Shown here one piece after another: positions 27,212 to 38,094 of a stretch of DNA of 64,000 nucleotides. The stretch is taken from positions 1-64,000 of the forward strand of contig NZ_JARFVC010000016.1 in assembly GCF_029193815.1 (NCBI RefSeq). Reading direction: 5' to 3'. The position numbers and the translations under genes were made by a program. The notes beneath the pieces are model-generated. The model worked only from the letters and a program-made list of their open reading frames with translations, was not told the DNA's origin and searched no databases. This DNA comes from Cytobacillus sp. S13-E01. Its GTDB lineage: Bacteria > Bacillota > Bacilli > Bacillales > Bacillaceae_L. Position 1 is the first letter of the stretch; every line of letters begins with the position of its first letter.

Positions 27212-27252
27212 TAAGCTATCTACATATCATCCTTTTAAAAGGAGCTTTTTTT

Positions 27253-28608
27253 ATGAGTGAAACCAGGTACTTAACAGTAACTGCACTAACAAAGTATATT
27301 AAACGAAAATTTGACGTTGATCCCCACCTTCAAGATGTATTAGTAAAAGGGGAGATATCTAATTTCAAAGCCCACAGTCGTGGCCATATGTATTTTACAA
27401 TAAAAGATCAAAATGCAAGAATTCAGGCAGTCATGTTTTTAGGTCAAAATCGAATTATGAAATTTACTCCAGAAGACGGGATGAAAGTATTGGTTCGTGG
27501 GGAGATTTCAGTGTTTGAAAGCAATGGAAACTACCAGATCTATGTTAAGGAAATGCAACCGGATGGTATCGGAAACCTGTATCTAGCGTATGAACAGCTT
27601 AAGAAGCAATTAGAACAAGAAGGATTATTTAATGAAGCAAGAAAAAAGCCGATTCCGAAATTTCCAACATACATAGGTGTTATTACCTCGCCAACAGGGG
27701 CTGCGATACGGGATATTCTTACGACAATAAAACGGCGCTACCCAATTGGGAAGGTTATTCTTATCCCAGCATTAGTTCAAGGTCCAAATGCTCCTTTATC
27801 GATTGCGAAGGCAGTAGCAGCTGCAAATCAGCTAGGTTATTTAGATGTGTTAATTGTTGGACGTGGTGGAGGCTCGATTGAGGAATTATGGGCATTCAAT
27901 GAGGAAATTGTCGCTCGGGAAATTTTTCAATCGGACGTTCCGATCATTTCAGCAGTTGGACATGAAACAGATTTTACAATTGCCGATTTTGTAGCAGATT
28001 TACGGGCACCCACACCAACGGGAGCTGCTGAGTTAGCTGTACCACACATGGCTGATTTAGCTGAAAGATTATCAGTAAGACATACAAGGTTGTTAAGAGC
28101 GCTGAAAGAAAAAATAGGATATGAAACAGAACGCTTTAAAAATCTACAAAACTCGTATGCGTTTCGTTATCCAAAAAACTTATATACTCAAAAGGAACAG
28201 CAGCTAGACCGCTTATATGAACGTCTTGAAAGAGCTGGGAGCCGGTCTTTGGAACGTAAACATGATAATTACAGCCGTGTCTTACTTCGCCTAAAGTCCA
28301 ATCATCCAGAGGAACAGGTTAAAAAGGCAAGGGAGCGCTATAATCAATTACGAAAGATACTTCAAAAAGAAGTAAAACAATTATATGGTCAGAAGCAATA
28401 TACGTTTACATCAACTCTATCTAAATTACAGGCCCTGAGTCCACTTAAAATTATGGAGAGAGGGTATAGTCTTGTCTATGATGAAAATGAAACGTTGATA
28501 AAAAGTGTAAAAGATATTAAGCAGGGTGAATCACTGAATGTAAGATTACAGGATGGAATGATTGATTGTAAAGTTGTCGGTGTAGAGGAGAGGGATTTAA
28601 ATGAGTGA
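27253..28608 (+). CDS. xseA: Exodeoxyribonuclease VII large subunit
   Basis: XseA is the catalytic subunit of ExoVII, which degrades single-stranded DNA from either end. The 451-residue protein has an N-terminal OB-fold (about 5-105), the catalytic domain with [27 protein letters not shown] and [20 protein letters not shown] motifs (each family-specific), and a long coiled coil. Its stop overlaps the start of xseB by eight bases, so the subunits are translationally coupled. Confidence 0.96.
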   Translation: MSETRYLTVTALTKYIKRKFDVDPHLQDVLVKGEISNFKAHSRGHMYFTIKDQNARIQAVMFLGQNRIMKFTPEDGMKVLVRGEISVFESNGNYQIYVKEMQPDGIGNLYLAYEQLKKQLEQEGLFNEARKKPIPKFPTYIGVITSPTGAAIRDILTTIKRRYPIGKVILIPALVQGPNAPLSIAKAVAAANQLGYLDVLIVGRGGGSIEELWAFNEEIVAREIFQSDVPIISAVGHETDFTIADFVADLRAPTPTGAAELAVPHMADLAERLSVRHTRLLRALKEKIGYETERFKNLQNSYAFRYPKNLYTQKEQQLDRLYERLERAGSRSLERKHDNYSRVLLRLKSNHPEEQVKKARERYNQLRKILQKEVKQLYGQKQYTFTSTLSKLQALSPLKIMERGYSLVYDENETLIKSVKDIKQGESLNVRLQDGMIDCKVVGVEERDLNE

Positions 28609-28834
28609 AGAAAAACAAATGACGTTTGAAGAAGCAATGGAAAAATTAGAAGAAATTGTTGACAAGCTTGAAGAAGGAGATGTCCCTCTAGAAAAGGCAA
28701 TAAGCTACTTTCAAGATGGAATGAAGTTATCTAAGCTTTGTCATGATAAACTTCAACATGTTGAGAAACAAATGGATCAAATATTAAGAGAAGATGGTAA
28801 ACTTGAACCGTTCCTTATTCAGGGGGAGGAATAA
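28601..28834 (+). CDS. xseB: Exodeoxyribonuclease VII small subunit
   Basis: A 77-residue helical protein that wraps the XseA coiled coils in the ExoVII holoenzyme. It has the conserved segment [18 protein letters not shown]. The start overlaps the 3' end of xseA, and the stop is one base from the ispA start. Confidence 0.96.
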   Translation: MSEEKQMTFEEAMEKLEEIVDKLEEGDVPLEKAISYFQDGMKLSKLCHDKLQHVEKQMDQILREDGKLEPFLIQGEE

Positions 28835-28835
28835 G

Positions 28836-29732
28836 TTGACTCCAACAGATTTTGAACAATTTATAGCTACTAATAAAAAACTGGTAGAATCAAATCTACC
28901 AAAGTATATTAAAGGCTTAACGGCTCCAGATATTTTAAAAGAGGCAATGAATTACTCCTTGCAAGCAGGTGGTAAACGAATAAGACCACTTTTATTGTTT
29001 GCAACATTACATGGATTTAAAAAAAATATTGAGCTTGGTGTCCAAGTAGCTTGTGCTATTGAAATGATTCATACTTATTCTCTCATCCACGATGATCTTC
29101 CAAGCATGGATGATGATGACTTAAGAAGAGGAAAACCAACAAGCCATAAAATATTTGGTGAAGCAAATGCGATATTGGCAGGAGATGCTTTATTAACATA
29201 TAGCTTTCAATTGCTTGCGGAAATGAATCATCCAGATATTACGGCAAAAATGAAAGTAAATCTTATCAATGAACTTTCCAAGGCCGCAGGACCAGAGGGG
29301 ATGGTTGGTGGTCAAGTTGCAGATATGGAGGGTGAAGGAAAAAACTTAACAATAACAGAACTTGAGTATATACATAACCATAAAACGGGTAAATTGCTTT
29401 CTTACAGTGCAATAGCGGGTGCAATTCTTGCGGAAGCCTCTTTGGATCAAATTGTGAAACTTGAAAAATTTGCCCAGAACCTTGGGTTAGCCTTTCAAAT
29501 TAGAGATGATATTCTTGACATTGAGGGTACAGAAGAACGAATCGGAAAGCCAGTTGGTAGTGATACAGGGAATGATAAAATAACGTATCCATCGCTATTA
29601 ACGATGGAGGGTGCAAAGGACAAGTTAACCTTTCATATAGAAGAAGCCAAAATAATTCTAAATAACTTAGGGTTGGATAACACGGATATGCTATCTGCTA
29701 TTTGTGATTTAATTGCTTCACGCGATCATTAA
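28836..29732 (+). CDS. ispA: Farnesyl diphosphate synthase (polyprenyl synthetase)
   Basis: IspA condenses isopentenyl and dimethylallyl diphosphates to farnesyl diphosphate, the precursor of undecaprenyl phosphate and menaquinone side chains. The 298-residue protein has both Asp-rich motifs, DDLPSMDDDD and FQIRDDILD, and the GGKRIRP loop. TTG 28836 lies six bases after GGGGGAGGA. The next gene, dxs, is at the other end of the same pathway. Confidence 0.95.
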   Translation: MTPTDFEQFIATNKKLVESNLPKYIKGLTAPDILKEAMNYSLQAGGKRIRPLLLFATLHGFKKNIELGVQVACAIEMIHTYSLIHDDLPSMDDDDLRRGKPTSHKIFGEANAILAGDALLTYSFQLLAEMNHPDITAKMKVNLINELSKAAGPEGMVGGQVADMEGEGKNLTITELEYIHNHKTGKLLSYSAIAGAILAEASLDQIVKLEKFAQNLGLAFQIRDDILDIEGTEERIGKPVGSDTGNDKITYPSLLTMEGAKDKLTFHIEEAKIILNNLGLDNTDMLSAICDLIASRDH

Positions 29733-29745
29733 TATTTGTATTTTA

Positions 29746-29774
29746 ATGGTGTCTGGCCTACGTGCCTGACACCA
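29746..29774 (+). terminator. Stem-loop after ispA
   Basis: ATGGTGTCTGGC pairs with GCCTGACACCAT (one T:T mismatch) around a six-base loop, with a weak T-tract (CAATTTT). It could be a weak terminator or a processing site. Confidence 0.5.
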
Positions 29775-29932
29775 TCAATTTTATGGTATAATCATAGTGG
29801 AAATCTTAGATGTTGGCCGATTGTTTTTGTTTTTTATAGGAAAAAGATTTACTATTGATATAATAAAAAGATAAGAAAAATTATAAGAGAAATAGTAAAA
29901 AGAGAAATTCGAATCGAAAGTGAGTGGTCTAC

Positions 29933-31825
29933 TTGGATCTTTCATCAATAAAAAGCCCTCAATTTTTAAAGAATATGACAAACGAGGAGCTAGAGAGTTT
30001 AGGCTCTGATATCCGTCAGTTTTTAATTGAGAAACTTTCAGCAACTGGGGGGCATATAGGTCCTAATTTAGGTGTGGTTGAACTAACAATTGCACTTCAT
30101 AAGGAATTTGACAGTCCAAAAGATAAATTTCTATGGGATGTAGGTCACCAATCATATGTTCATAAGATCCTAACAGGAAGAGCCTGTGAATTCGATAGTC
30201 TCCGCCAATATAAAGGTCTTTGTGGTTTTCCAAAAAGAAATGAAAGTGAACATGATGTTTGGGAAACTGGGCATAGTTCAACATCTTTGTCTGCCGCAAT
30301 GGGTATGGTGGTTGCGAGGGATTTGAAGAAATCAAACGATCACATAATACCAATTATAGGTGACGGTGCACTAACTGGTGGTATGGCGCTTGAGGCTCTA
30401 AACCATATTGGTCACGAGAAGAAAGATATGATCGTTATCCTAAACGATAATGAAATGTCAATTGCCCCTAATGTGGGTGCACTTCATAGTGTCCTAGGTC
30501 GCTTGCGAACTGCTGGGAAATATCAATGGGTTAAAGATGAGCTTGAAATGCTGCTTAAAAAAATTCCTGCTGTTGGAGGTAAATTAGCCTCTACAGCTGA
30601 GCGTGTTAAAGATAGCTTGAAGTATTTACTTGTTTCAGGAGTTTTCTTTGAAGAACTCGGTTTTACCTATTTAGGACCAGTGGATGGACATAATTACGAT
30701 GATTTGTTTGAAAATCTACAATATGCTAAAAAGACAAAGGGTCCTGTCTTATTACATGTGATTACGAAAAAAGGAAAAGGTTATATGCCTGCAGAAACAG
30801 ATACAGTTGGCACTTGGCACGGCACAGGGCCGTATAAAATGGAGACTGGAGCCTTTGTCAAACCATCTGGAGCAGCTCCTGCTTGGAGTTCGTTAGTGAG
30901 TGAAACAGTGCGTAAACTAGCTCGGGAAGATAGTCGAATTGTTGCCATTACCCCGGCTATGCCAGTCGGATCAAAACTCGAGAAGTTTGCAAATGAATTT
31001 CCTGAAAGAATGTATGATGTCGGTATCGCAGAGCAACATGCTACGACAATGGCGGCAGGATTAGCGACCCAAGATATGAAACCGTTTTTAGCGATTTATT
31101 CAACCTTCTTACAACGTGCCTACGATCAAGTTGTTCATGATGTTTGTCGTCAGAATTTAAATGTATTTATCGGTATTGACCGTTCAGGTCTTGTTGGTGC
31201 AGATGGAGAAACGCACCAAGGAGTATTTGATATTGCTTTTTTGCGACATATTCCAAACATGGTCCTAATGATGCCTAAAGACGAAAATGAAGGTCAACAT
31301 ATGGTTAATACTGCGCTAAAATATGATGATGGACCAATTGCTATGCGTTATGCCCGTGGAAATGGCTTAGGCGTGAAAATGGATGAAGAACTAAAGCAGA
31401 TTCCGATCGGGTCTTGGGAAATGTTAAAAGAAGGTGTAGATGCCGTTATTTTAACGTTTGGAACGACAATACCAATGGCACTTGAAGCAGCAGGAAAGCT
31501 AGAGCAAGACGATATTTCTGTAAAAGTAATTAATGCAAGATTTATAAAACCATTAGATGAGAGCATGTTACATGATATATTGTCACTAGGTGTACCTGTC
31601 CTTACAATTGAAGAGGCCGTATTACAAGGTGGTTTTGGTAGTGCAGTAATTGAATTTGCCCATGATCATAGCTATAATAATGTCATTATTGATAGAATGG
31701 GAATACCTGACCAATTTATTGAGCATGGTAGTGTTAATGAATTATTAGAGGAAATTGGTTTAACAACCCCAGATGTTGTATTACGGATTAAAAAAATGAC
31801 ACCTAGAAAACAAAAAAGGGCTTGA
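29933..31825 (+). CDS. dxs: 1-deoxy-D-xylulose-5-phosphate synthase
   Basis: Dxs joins pyruvate and glyceraldehyde 3-phosphate with thiamine diphosphate, the first step of the non-mevalonate isoprenoid pathway. The 630-residue protein has [15 protein letters not shown] for thiamine diphosphate/Mg binding, the transketolase centre with [13 protein letters not shown], and the C-terminal transketolase domain. TTG 29933 gives the N-terminus MDLSSIKSP seen in relatives; the ribosome binding site is weak, and GTG 29924 is a possible alternative. Confidence 0.95.
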   Translation: MDLSSIKSPQFLKNMTNEELESLGSDIRQFLIEKLSATGGHIGPNLGVVELTIALHKEFDSPKDKFLWDVGHQSYVHKILTGRACEFDSLRQYKGLCGFPKRNESEHDVWETGHSSTSLSAAMGMVVARDLKKSNDHIIPIIGDGALTGGMALEALNHIGHEKKDMIVILNDNEMSIAPNVGALHSVLGRLRTAGKYQWVKDELEMLLKKIPAVGGKLASTAERVKDSLKYLLVSGVFFEELGFTYLGPVDGHNYDDLFENLQYAKKTKGPVLLHVITKKGKGYMPAETDTVGTWHGTGPYKMETGAFVKPSGAAPAWSSLVSETVRKLAREDSRIVAITPAMPVGSKLEKFANEFPERMYDVGIAEQHATTMAAGLATQDMKPFLAIYSTFLQRAYDQVVHDVCRQNLNVFIGIDRSGLVGADGETHQGVFDIAFLRHIPNMVLMMPKDENEGQHMVNTALKYDDGPIAMRYARGNGLGVKMDEELKQIPIGSWEMLKEGVDAVILTFGTTIPMALEAAGKLEQDDISVKVINARFIKPLDESMLHDILSLGVPVLTIEEAVLQGGFGSAVIEFAHDHSYNNVIIDRMGIPDQFIEHGSVNELLEEIGLTTPDVVLRIKKMTPRKQKRA

Positions 31826-31829
31826 AAAA

Positions 31830-32675
31830 ATGGGAACTAAAAAAGAGCGACTAGATGTTTTACTAGTTGAAAGAGGCTTAATTGAAACGCGGGAAAAAGC
31901 CAAACGAACCATAATGGCGGGGCTAGTCTATTCAAACGAAGTCCGGTTAGATAAACCAGGTGAAAAAGTTGACTATGATGTTCAACTTACTGTTAAGGGG
32001 AATGCTATTCCTTATGTAAGTAGGGGTGGCTTGAAGTTAGAAAAAGCCTTGAAGCAATTTTCTTTAGATGTCGCAAATAAGATCATGATCGACATCGGGT
32101 CATCTACAGGAGGATTTACAGATTGTGCTCTACAGAATGGTGCATTAATGTCCTATGCTGTTGATGTAGGCTATAATCAATTAGCTTGGAAGCTGCGTCA
32201 GGATGACCGTGTTATCGTAATGGAACGTACAAATTTCCGTTATGTAACCGCTGCTCAATTGCAAAGGGGGATGCCTCAATTTGCAACCATTGATGTATCA
32301 TTCATTTCTTTAAAAATTATTTTACCTGTTTTAAAAACGCTACTTGTACCAGGTGGTGACGTTGTTGCTTTAGTTAAACCTCAATTTGAGGCTGGGCGAG
32401 AGCAAGTCGGTAAAAAAGGAATTGTTCGTGATTCAAAGGTACATGAAGCTGTCCTTACAAGCATTATCGATTTTTCATTGAGTCAAGGTTATGATAGTGT
32501 TGACGCATCATTTTCTCCAATTACTGGTGGGGATGGGAATATTGAATTTTTATTACATTTAAAATGGACCGGGACTTCTGAGGTGGGACGAAATAAACTC
32601 TCCAAAAGTGTGGAAAATATAGTGTCCGAGGCCCATCAAACACTAAAAGTAAAAAAAGAAATAGAAGAGGAGTAA
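31830..32675 (+). CDS. yqxC: TlyA family rRNA (cytidine-2'-O)-methyltransferase
   Basis: A 281-residue protein with an N-terminal S4 RNA-binding domain (about 5-65) and a FtsJ-like methyltransferase domain with the SAM motif DIGSSTGGFTDC. The KDKE-type catalytic residues lie in the regions around LKLEKAL, DVS and VKPQFE. In mycobacteria TlyA methylates 16S and 23S rRNA; its role in Bacillus is less certain. It starts four bases after dxs. Confidence 0.92.
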   Translation: MGTKKERLDVLLVERGLIETREKAKRTIMAGLVYSNEVRLDKPGEKVDYDVQLTVKGNAIPYVSRGGLKLEKALKQFSLDVANKIMIDIGSSTGGFTDCALQNGALMSYAVDVGYNQLAWKLRQDDRVIVMERTNFRYVTAAQLQRGMPQFATIDVSFISLKIILPVLKTLLVPGGDVVALVKPQFEAGREQVGKKGIVRDSKVHEAVLTSIIDFSLSQGYDSVDASFSPITGGDGNIEFLLHLKWTGTSEVGRNKLSKSVENIVSEAHQTLKVKKEIEEE

Positions 32676-32702
32676 CGTTACCTGCGTTATTCTCTTTTTT
32701 TT
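32670..32702 (+). terminator. Terminator of the ispA-dxs-tlyA run
   Basis: Stem GAGTAACG / CGTTATTC (one G:U) followed by TCTTTTTTTT. Its 5' arm overlaps the tlyA stop codon. Confidence 0.8.
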
Positions 32703-32774
32703 CGACAAAAAATATGAAAAAAATGTACTTTTATCCAAATATCATATAACATAAAAATATAAAGTGATACTTCA

Positions 32775-32941
32775 GACAGTGGTGATTTTCATCATCCCAA
32801 CTTATTGTTATTGGCTTATAACGCTTGGGGAGCGGGCATGTCCTGTGCACTACGCCTTGCTTGCACGTCCTATGCGTCGTGACCATAAGAGGCAGAAATC
32901 TTCCTTGAGTTCTCGAAATTTTAAGGTTGGGGTCTACTGTC
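32775..32941. repeat. Structured intergenic element with nested terminal inverted repeats
   Basis: A 167-base element begins GACAGT (32775-32780) and CCCAAC (32796-32801) and ends GTTGGG (32926-32931) and ACTGTC (32936-32941), the same blocks inverted. The middle is GC-richer than its surroundings and holds more inverted segments (GGCTTAT/ATAAG, GTGCA/TGCAC). It fills most of the tlyA-argR gap, leaving the argR promoter unclear. Only one copy is in this window. Confidence 0.6.
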
Positions 32942-32998
32942 ACTTAAGCGTAAGGTATATACAAAGGTAATATGCAAATTTTGGTGAGGTGCCAGGCG

Positions 32999-33448
32999 AT
33001 GAATAAAGGGCAAAGACATATTAAAATTAGAGATATTATTACAACCAACGATATTGAGACACAGGATGAACTAGTAGACATATTGAAAAATGGGGGCTTT
33101 AATGTCACACAAGCTACAGTTTCTCGTGACATTAAAGAATTACATTTAGTGAAAATTCCAATGCTTGATGGTAGATACAAATACAGTCTACCAGCTGATC
33201 AACGTTTTAATCCTCTGCAAAAGCTTAAGCGTTCCCTGATGGATGCCTTTGTAAGGATTGATAGTGCAGGACATATGCTTGTTATGAAAACGATGCCTGG
33301 AAATGCAAATGCTATCGGTGCTTTAATTGACAATCTTGATTGGGATGAAATTTTAGGGACAATTTGTGGTGATGACACCATCCTTATCATCTGTAGAACA
33401 TCAGCTGATACTGAAAACATTTCTAAGCGCTTCTTAGACATGCTATAA
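32999..33448 (+). CDS. argR: Arginine repressor ArgR/AhrC
   Basis: AhrC represses arginine synthesis and activates arginine breakdown when arginine is bound. The 149-residue protein has the N-terminal winged helix with [14 protein letters not shown] and the C-terminal hexamerisation domain with GDDTILIIC, whose Asp pair contacts arginine. The length equals B. subtilis AhrC. ATG 32999 follows GAGGTG. Its possible target in this window is the ABC transporter at 57-59 kb. Confidence 0.96.
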   Translation: MNKGQRHIKIRDIITTNDIETQDELVDILKNGGFNVTQATVSRDIKELHLVKIPMLDGRYKYSLPADQRFNPLQKLKRSLMDAFVRIDSAGHMLVMKTMPGNANAIGALIDNLDWDEILGTICGDDTILIICRTSADTENISKRFLDML

Positions 33449-33505
33449 CGAGCCGAGCAAGCAGAATAATAAAAAACTACTTTTTTAGTCTAAGGTGTGA
33501 TTTAT

Positions 33506-35227
33506 TTGTTAGCAGAATTATCAATAAAAAACTTTGCAATAATAGAATCATTATCTATTTCCTTTGAAAAAGGCCTTACTGTGTTATCGGGTGAAACAGG
33601 TGCTGGGAAATCGATCATTATTGATGCTATTCACTTACTAGTAGGAAGTAGAGGATCGGCTGAATTTGTTCGACATGGTGAAAAAAAAGCTGAACTTGAA
33701 GGGCTATTTCTATTAGATGATATACATCCTTGCTATGATACAATAAAAGAATTTGGAATTGATGCTAGTGAAGGTATGGTCGTACTTCGACGTGATATTT
33801 TAAGCAGCGGAAAAAGTGTGTGTAGAATTAATGGGAAATTAGTGACCATTTCTATTCTGCGTGAAGTTGGAAGAACATTAATTGATATACATGGTCAACA
33901 TGAGCATCAAGAACTGATGAATCATGAGCTCCACCTACCCTTACTGGATCAATATGGTGGAGAAGTGATTAAAGAAGCGTTACATGAATATCAATTACTT
34001 TATAAACAGTATTCACAATTAACACGTAAACTGAAAGAACTTAGTGAAAATGAACAAGAGATGGCACACCGGTTAGATTTACTCACTTTTCAACATAAGG
34101 AAATTGAAACAGCGAATTTAATACCTAATGAAGATAATGAGCTTCTTAAAGAAAGAATGAATATAGCCAATTTTGAGAATATTTTTGAAGGCTTACGTAA
34201 TAGTTATGATGCACTGAATGGTGAAAAGAAAGGGATGGATTGGCTTGGCCTGGCAATGAGTCATACAGAAAATATTGCCGAACTAAACGACTCGCTAAAA
34301 GAAATCCATGAAACAATTACAAACAGTTATTATCTTCTTGAAGACATCGTGTATAAAATTAGTGATCAACTTGATATTTTAGAATTTGATCCAAAAAAAT
34401 TAGATTTTGTTGAAAGTCGATTGAATGAAATCAGTCATTTAAAGAAAAAATATGGACAGACAGTGGAAGAAATTTTAGAATATGCCGCCAAAATTGAAGA
34501 AGAAATTGATAACATCCAAAATCGTGATCATCATCTTGACAAAATACAGAAAGAATTACGTTCTGTTGCTGAAGATTTAAGTATCGAAGCTAAAAATGTA
34601 TCCTCCACAAGAAAAAAACTTGCAAAACAACTTATTGATAGTATCCACCAAGAACTTTATGAATTATATATGGAAAAAACAGTGTTTGATGTTAGGTTTA
34701 GCAAAAGAATCGGTCATTTTGAAGAACCTATTATTGACGGTGAACATGTTAAGTTTCTTTCAAATGGTATAGACCATCTTGAGTTTTATATTTCAACAAA
34801 TCCTGGAGAACCAATGAAGCCACTTGCTAAAGTAGCCTCTGGTGGTGAATTATCTCGAATAATGCTAGCTATGAAAAGTATTTTTTCAAGGCATCAAGGA
34901 ATAACCTCGATTATTTTTGATGAAGTTGACACTGGTGTTAGTGGGCGTGTTGCACAAGCAATTGCAGAGAAAATTCACCGTGTTTCAGTAGGTTCCCAGG
35001 TTTTGTGTATTTCACATCTTCCACAGGTTGCGGCAATGGCAGATACTCATCTTTTCATTGCAAAACAATCAGAAAGTGGTCGTACGAAAACCTCTGTTAC
35101 TCCTCTAAATGAAGAAGAGAAGGTCAAGGAAATTGGTCGAATGATTTCTGGAGTTGAAATTACCGATTTAACGAAAGAACATGCAAGAGAACTGCTCGGA
35201 TTTGCAACAAAAATCAAACAAAATTGA
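33506..35227 (+). CDS. recN: DNA repair protein RecN
   Basis: RecN is an SMC-like ATPase that acts early at DNA double-strand breaks. The 573-residue protein has the N-terminal Walker A GETGAGKS, a long coiled coil (about 150-390), the ABC signature region VASGGELSR and the Walker B IIFDEVDTGVSG. TTG 33506 gives the family N-terminus MLAELSIKNFAI and lies eight bases after AAGGTG. A terminator follows. Confidence 0.96.
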   Translation: MLAELSIKNFAIIESLSISFEKGLTVLSGETGAGKSIIIDAIHLLVGSRGSAEFVRHGEKKAELEGLFLLDDIHPCYDTIKEFGIDASEGMVVLRRDILSSGKSVCRINGKLVTISILREVGRTLIDIHGQHEHQELMNHELHLPLLDQYGGEVIKEALHEYQLLYKQYSQLTRKLKELSENEQEMAHRLDLLTFQHKEIETANLIPNEDNELLKERMNIANFENIFEGLRNSYDALNGEKKGMDWLGLAMSHTENIAELNDSLKEIHETITNSYYLLEDIVYKISDQLDILEFDPKKLDFVESRLNEISHLKKKYGQTVEEILEYAAKIEEEIDNIQNRDHHLDKIQKELRSVAEDLSIEAKNVSSTRKKLAKQLIDSIHQELYELYMEKTVFDVRFSKRIGHFEEPIIDGEHVKFLSNGIDHLEFYISTNPGEPMKPLAKVASGGELSRIMLAMKSIFSRHQGITSIIFDEVDTGVSGRVAQAIAEKIHRVSVGSQVLCISHLPQVAAMADTHLFIAKQSESGRTKTSVTPLNEEEKVKEIGRMISGVEITDLTKEHARELLGFATKIKQN

Positions 35228-35255
35228 AAAGCTTCCCAAATTGGGTAGCTTTTTT
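35227..35255 (+). terminator. Terminator of recN
   Basis: Stem AAAAGCT-T-CCC / GGG-T-AGCTTTT followed by a T-run. Confidence 0.87.
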
Positions 35256-35354
35256 AATCGCTTTTAGGTTATAAATGTTCCGTTCTAAGGTCAAATTAAA
35301 GAATGTAGCCAAATAAAATTTGGTGTGGGATAGGAGCGAGGAGAGTGAAGTGGA

Positions 35355-36641
35355 TTGAAAAGAGATAGAATTAGAAAAATAATAGGTACATGTCTCCTTG
35401 TTTCACTTGTGGCAATAGGATTTTTTCAGCCTATAAAAGACTATATAGCAATTCCAAAAGAACTAACATTGTTTGAAGGACAAGATTTAAAAATAAATAC
35501 TTCATTACCAGTATCAGCGACAATAGATGGTAAAGATAACGCTAAATTTTCTTCAATTCAAGAAAAAGAATCCCTTACAATAAGTGCCCTTGAAAATGGG
35601 GAAGGTCAAATGATATTTGAAATGGCTGGACTTCCTGTAAAAAAAGTCGATGTAAATGTACTATCTGATTTTAAAGTAATACCCGGTGGGCAATCAATTG
35701 GTGTAAAACTTAATACTGTTGGCGTATTGGTGGTGGGTCATCACCAAATTATGACTGAGAATGGAAAAAAGTCTCCGGGTGAAATTGCCGGGGTTCAAGT
35801 AGGAGATATTATAACCGAGATAAACGGAACAAGGATCGAAAAAATGAGTGATGTAACACCGTTTGTCCAAGAAGCGGGTAAAACAGGAAACCCTTTGAAT
35901 TTAGTTATTACTAGGGAAAATGAAACGTTTAAAACAAAGTTAATTCCATTAAAGGATAAAAATGATCACGCATATCGGATCGGTCTCTACATCAGAGATT
36001 CTGCCGCAGGGATTGGAACAATGACCTTTTATCACCCGGAAACAAAAAAATATGGTGCGTTAGGTCATGTTATTTCTGATATGGATACAAAAAAGCCGAT
36101 TGTGGTTCAGGATGGGCAAATTGTGCGATCAACAGTTACTTCGATTCAAAAAGGAAGTAACGGAGATCCGGGTGAAAAGTTAGCAAGATTTTCCGGTGGA
36201 AAAGATGTAATTGGTACTATTACTCGTAATAGTCCATTTGGCATCTTTGGGAAATTAACAAAGCAGGTAGAAAATGGTGTCATGGACAAACCGATGCCAA
36301 TAGCATTATCACATGAGGTTAAAGAAGGCCCAGCAAAAATACTGACAGTAGTCGATAATGATAAAGTCGAGGAGTTTGACATTGAGATAGTAAGTACAGT
36401 TCCACAGAAATTCCCTGCAACAAAGGGAATGGTATTAAAAATAACAGATGAAAAATTATTAAATAAAACAGGCGGTATTGTTCAGGGGATGAGTGGTAGT
36501 CCAATTATCCAAGATGGAAAAGTGATAGGTGCTGTTACACATGTATTTGTAAATGATCCCACATCGGGATATGGAGTTCATTTAGAGTGGATGCTAAATG
36601 AAGCAGGCATTGACATTTATGAACAAGAAAAAGCGAGCTAA
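35355..36641 (+). CDS. spoIVB: Stage IV sporulation protein B (SpoIVB serine protease)
   Basis: SpoIVB is made in the forespore, crosses into the space between the membranes and cleaves SpoIVFA so that pro-sigma-K is processed in the mother cell. The 428-residue protein has an N-terminal membrane signal (about 10-27), a PDZ domain (about 125-200) and the S55 peptidase domain. The catalytic His region ([15 protein letters not shown]) and the Ser in GMSGSP are both present. TTG 35355 is the start. It lies between recN and spo0A as in other Bacilli. Confidence 0.95.
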   Translation: MKRDRIRKIIGTCLLVSLVAIGFFQPIKDYIAIPKELTLFEGQDLKINTSLPVSATIDGKDNAKFSSIQEKESLTISALENGEGQMIFEMAGLPVKKVDVNVLSDFKVIPGGQSIGVKLNTVGVLVVGHHQIMTENGKKSPGEIAGVQVGDIITEINGTRIEKMSDVTPFVQEAGKTGNPLNLVITRENETFKTKLIPLKDKNDHAYRIGLYIRDSAAGIGTMTFYHPETKKYGALGHVISDMDTKKPIVVQDGQIVRSTVTSIQKGSNGDPGEKLARFSGGKDVIGTITRNSPFGIFGKLTKQVENGVMDKPMPIALSHEVKEGPAKILTVVDNDKVEEFDIEIVSTVPQKFPATKGMVLKITDEKLLNKTGGIVQGMSGSPIIQDGKVIGAVTHVFVNDPTSGYGVHLEWMLNEAGIDIYEQEKAS

Positions 36642-36654
36642 CTGCTCGTTTTTT
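36634..36654 (+). terminator. Terminator of spoIVB
   Basis: Stem CGAGC / GCTCG with the loop holding the spoIVB stop codon, followed by TTTTTT. Confidence 0.75.
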
Positions 36655-36694
36655 CTTTGGACAAAACCTTTGGATGAGAGTAAAATAAAGATTA

Positions 36695-36743
36695 TTCGAC
36701 ATAAATAGAATGGTTTATATGTCAAATGGCGTATTTAGTCGAA
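36695..36743 (+). promoter_or_regulatory. Candidate Spo0A boxes upstream of spo0A
   Basis: TTCGACA (36695-36701) is an inverted TGTCGAA 0A box. AGTCGAA (36737-36743) matches six of seven bases. A third box overlaps the promoter at 36825-36832. Several 0A boxes upstream of spo0A fit its known autoregulation. Confidence 0.55.
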
Positions 36744-36808
36744 AATGAGAGGAAAAGAAAGAATAATATAGATTTTCTATATAATTTACTAATTTTTTAA
36801 AAAAATAA

Positions 36809-36835
36809 AGGAATTTCTGTTGCATTGTCGAATTC
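36809..36835 (+). promoter_or_regulatory. Sigma-H promoter (Ps) of spo0A with overlapping 0A box
   Basis: AGGAATT (36809-36815), eleven bases, then GTCGAAT (36827-36833) match the sigma-H pattern with exact spacing. The 0A box TTGTCGAA (36825-36832) overlaps the -10 part. It lies about 65 bases before spo0A, like the sporulation promoter Ps of B. subtilis. Confidence 0.78.
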
Positions 36836-36897
36836 TTCCTTTAGAATAAATATATAGACTAAATATTGCGGACTTAGTTAATCGAGGAGGAAGAATT

Positions 36898-37698
36898 GTG
36901 AAAAAAATCAAAGTGTGTGTGGTTGATGATAACCGCGAACTTGTAAGCTTATTAGAGGAGTACATTTCAAACCAAGAAGATATGGAAATTAGCGGTGTTG
37001 CATATAATGGTCAGGAATGTCTTAACATACTAAAGGATAATGACCCAGATGTTTTGGTTTTAGATATAATAATGCCGCATTTAGACGGTTTAGCAGTATT
37101 AGAAAAATTAAGAGAAATGAAAAAGGATAAACAACCAAATGTTATTATGCTAACTGCATTTGGCCAAGAAGATGTAACTAAAAAAGCAGTTGAACTAGGT
37201 GCAGCTTATTTTATTTTAAAGCCGTTTGATATGGAGCATTTAGCTAGCAATATCCGTCAAGTAAGTGGCAATGCAACGCCACTCGTAAGAAGATCTTCAT
37301 CAACTTATCGTACTTCAACTAATCAACATGTAGAAAGCAAGCCTAGAAACTTAGACGCGAACATTACTAGTATTATTCATGAAATTGGTGTACCGGCACA
37401 TATAAAAGGCTATCTTTACTTACGTGAAGCCATTTCAATGGTTTATAATGACATTGAATTATTAGGTTCAATTACGAAAGTCCTTTACCCTGATATAGCA
37501 AAGAAATTTAACACAACTGCAAGCCGTGTAGAACGGGCAATTCGTCATGCAATCGAAGTGGCTTGGAGTCGTGGAAATATCGATTCCATTTCATCGTTAT
37601 TTGGCTATACAGTTAGCATGTCTAAAGCAAAGCCGACTAATAGCGAGTTTATTGCAATGGTGGCTGATAAATTGCGCTTAGAGCATAAGGCTTCTTGA
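36898..37698 (+). CDS. spo0A: Sporulation master regulator Spo0A
   Basis: Spo0A is the phosphorelay end point that switches on sporulation and represses growth-phase genes. The 266-residue protein has a receiver domain (1-125) with D10, D11 and phosphoacceptor D56, and a C-terminal DNA-binding domain with the Spo0A-specific [19 protein letters not shown] recognition region and the sigma-A contact loop. GTG 36898 follows GGAGGAAG. A sigma-H promoter and 0A boxes lie upstream, and a terminator follows. No defects are visible. Confidence 0.98.
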   Translation: MKKIKVCVVDDNRELVSLLEEYISNQEDMEISGVAYNGQECLNILKDNDPDVLVLDIIMPHLDGLAVLEKLREMKKDKQPNVIMLTAFGQEDVTKKAVELGAAYFILKPFDMEHLASNIRQVSGNATPLVRRSSSTYRTSTNQHVESKPRNLDANITSIIHEIGVPAHIKGYLYLREAISMVYNDIELLGSITKVLYPDIAKKFNTTASRVERAIRHAIEVAWSRGNIDSISSLFGYTVSMSKAKPTNSEFIAMVADKLRLEHKAS

Positions 37699-37763
37699 AA
37701 AGATCAGGAATAAAGTTATTTACTAATTTTATTAGCAATTATACATTAACTCAATATAGTTTT

Positions 37764-37803
37764 AAAAAACACCTACCAATTGTTAAGATGGTAGGTGTTT
37801 TTT
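37764..37803. terminator. Bidirectional terminator between spo0A and the YycC-like gene
   Basis: Thirteen-pair stem AAAACACCTACCA / TGGTAGGTGTTTT with A before and T after. Confidence 0.9.
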
Positions 37804-37824
37804 GTATTTAGGTAAAGAGATAAA

Positions 37825-37983
37825 CTAAGACCGGTCTTCTGTATCCCCTGGGCTATTCTTTTCAAGCTCCATCATCTTCTGAATTAAAATATGTTGTGGC
37901 ATGTGCATGATTTTTTCGAGAGGTACATTTAGAGCTTTTGCCAATCTTTGAGCTGTTTCTGCAGAAATTTGCAATGGTCGCAT
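37825..37983 (-). CDS. YycC-like small protein
   Basis: A 52-residue protein beginning MRPLQISAETAQRLAK and containing LEKIMHMPQHIL, then a charged tail. This pattern resembles the YycC family of Bacillus, small proteins of unknown function. GGAGGAG lies upstream of ATG 37983. Converging on spo0A and ending near a shared terminator supports it as a real gene. The family assignment is from memory of the motif. Confidence 0.72.
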   Translation of the reverse strand: MRPLQISAETAQRLAKALNVPLEKIMHMPQHILIQKMMELEKNSPGDTEDRS

Positions 37984-38094
37984 TTTTTACTCCTCCTACA
38001 TCTACTATTGTAGTAAGTATACCAAAAAAGGAGAGTGGTAGCATATGACAAAAATAACGCTACAAAGCGTGTAGTGACTTTCTTTATTTAAAGG

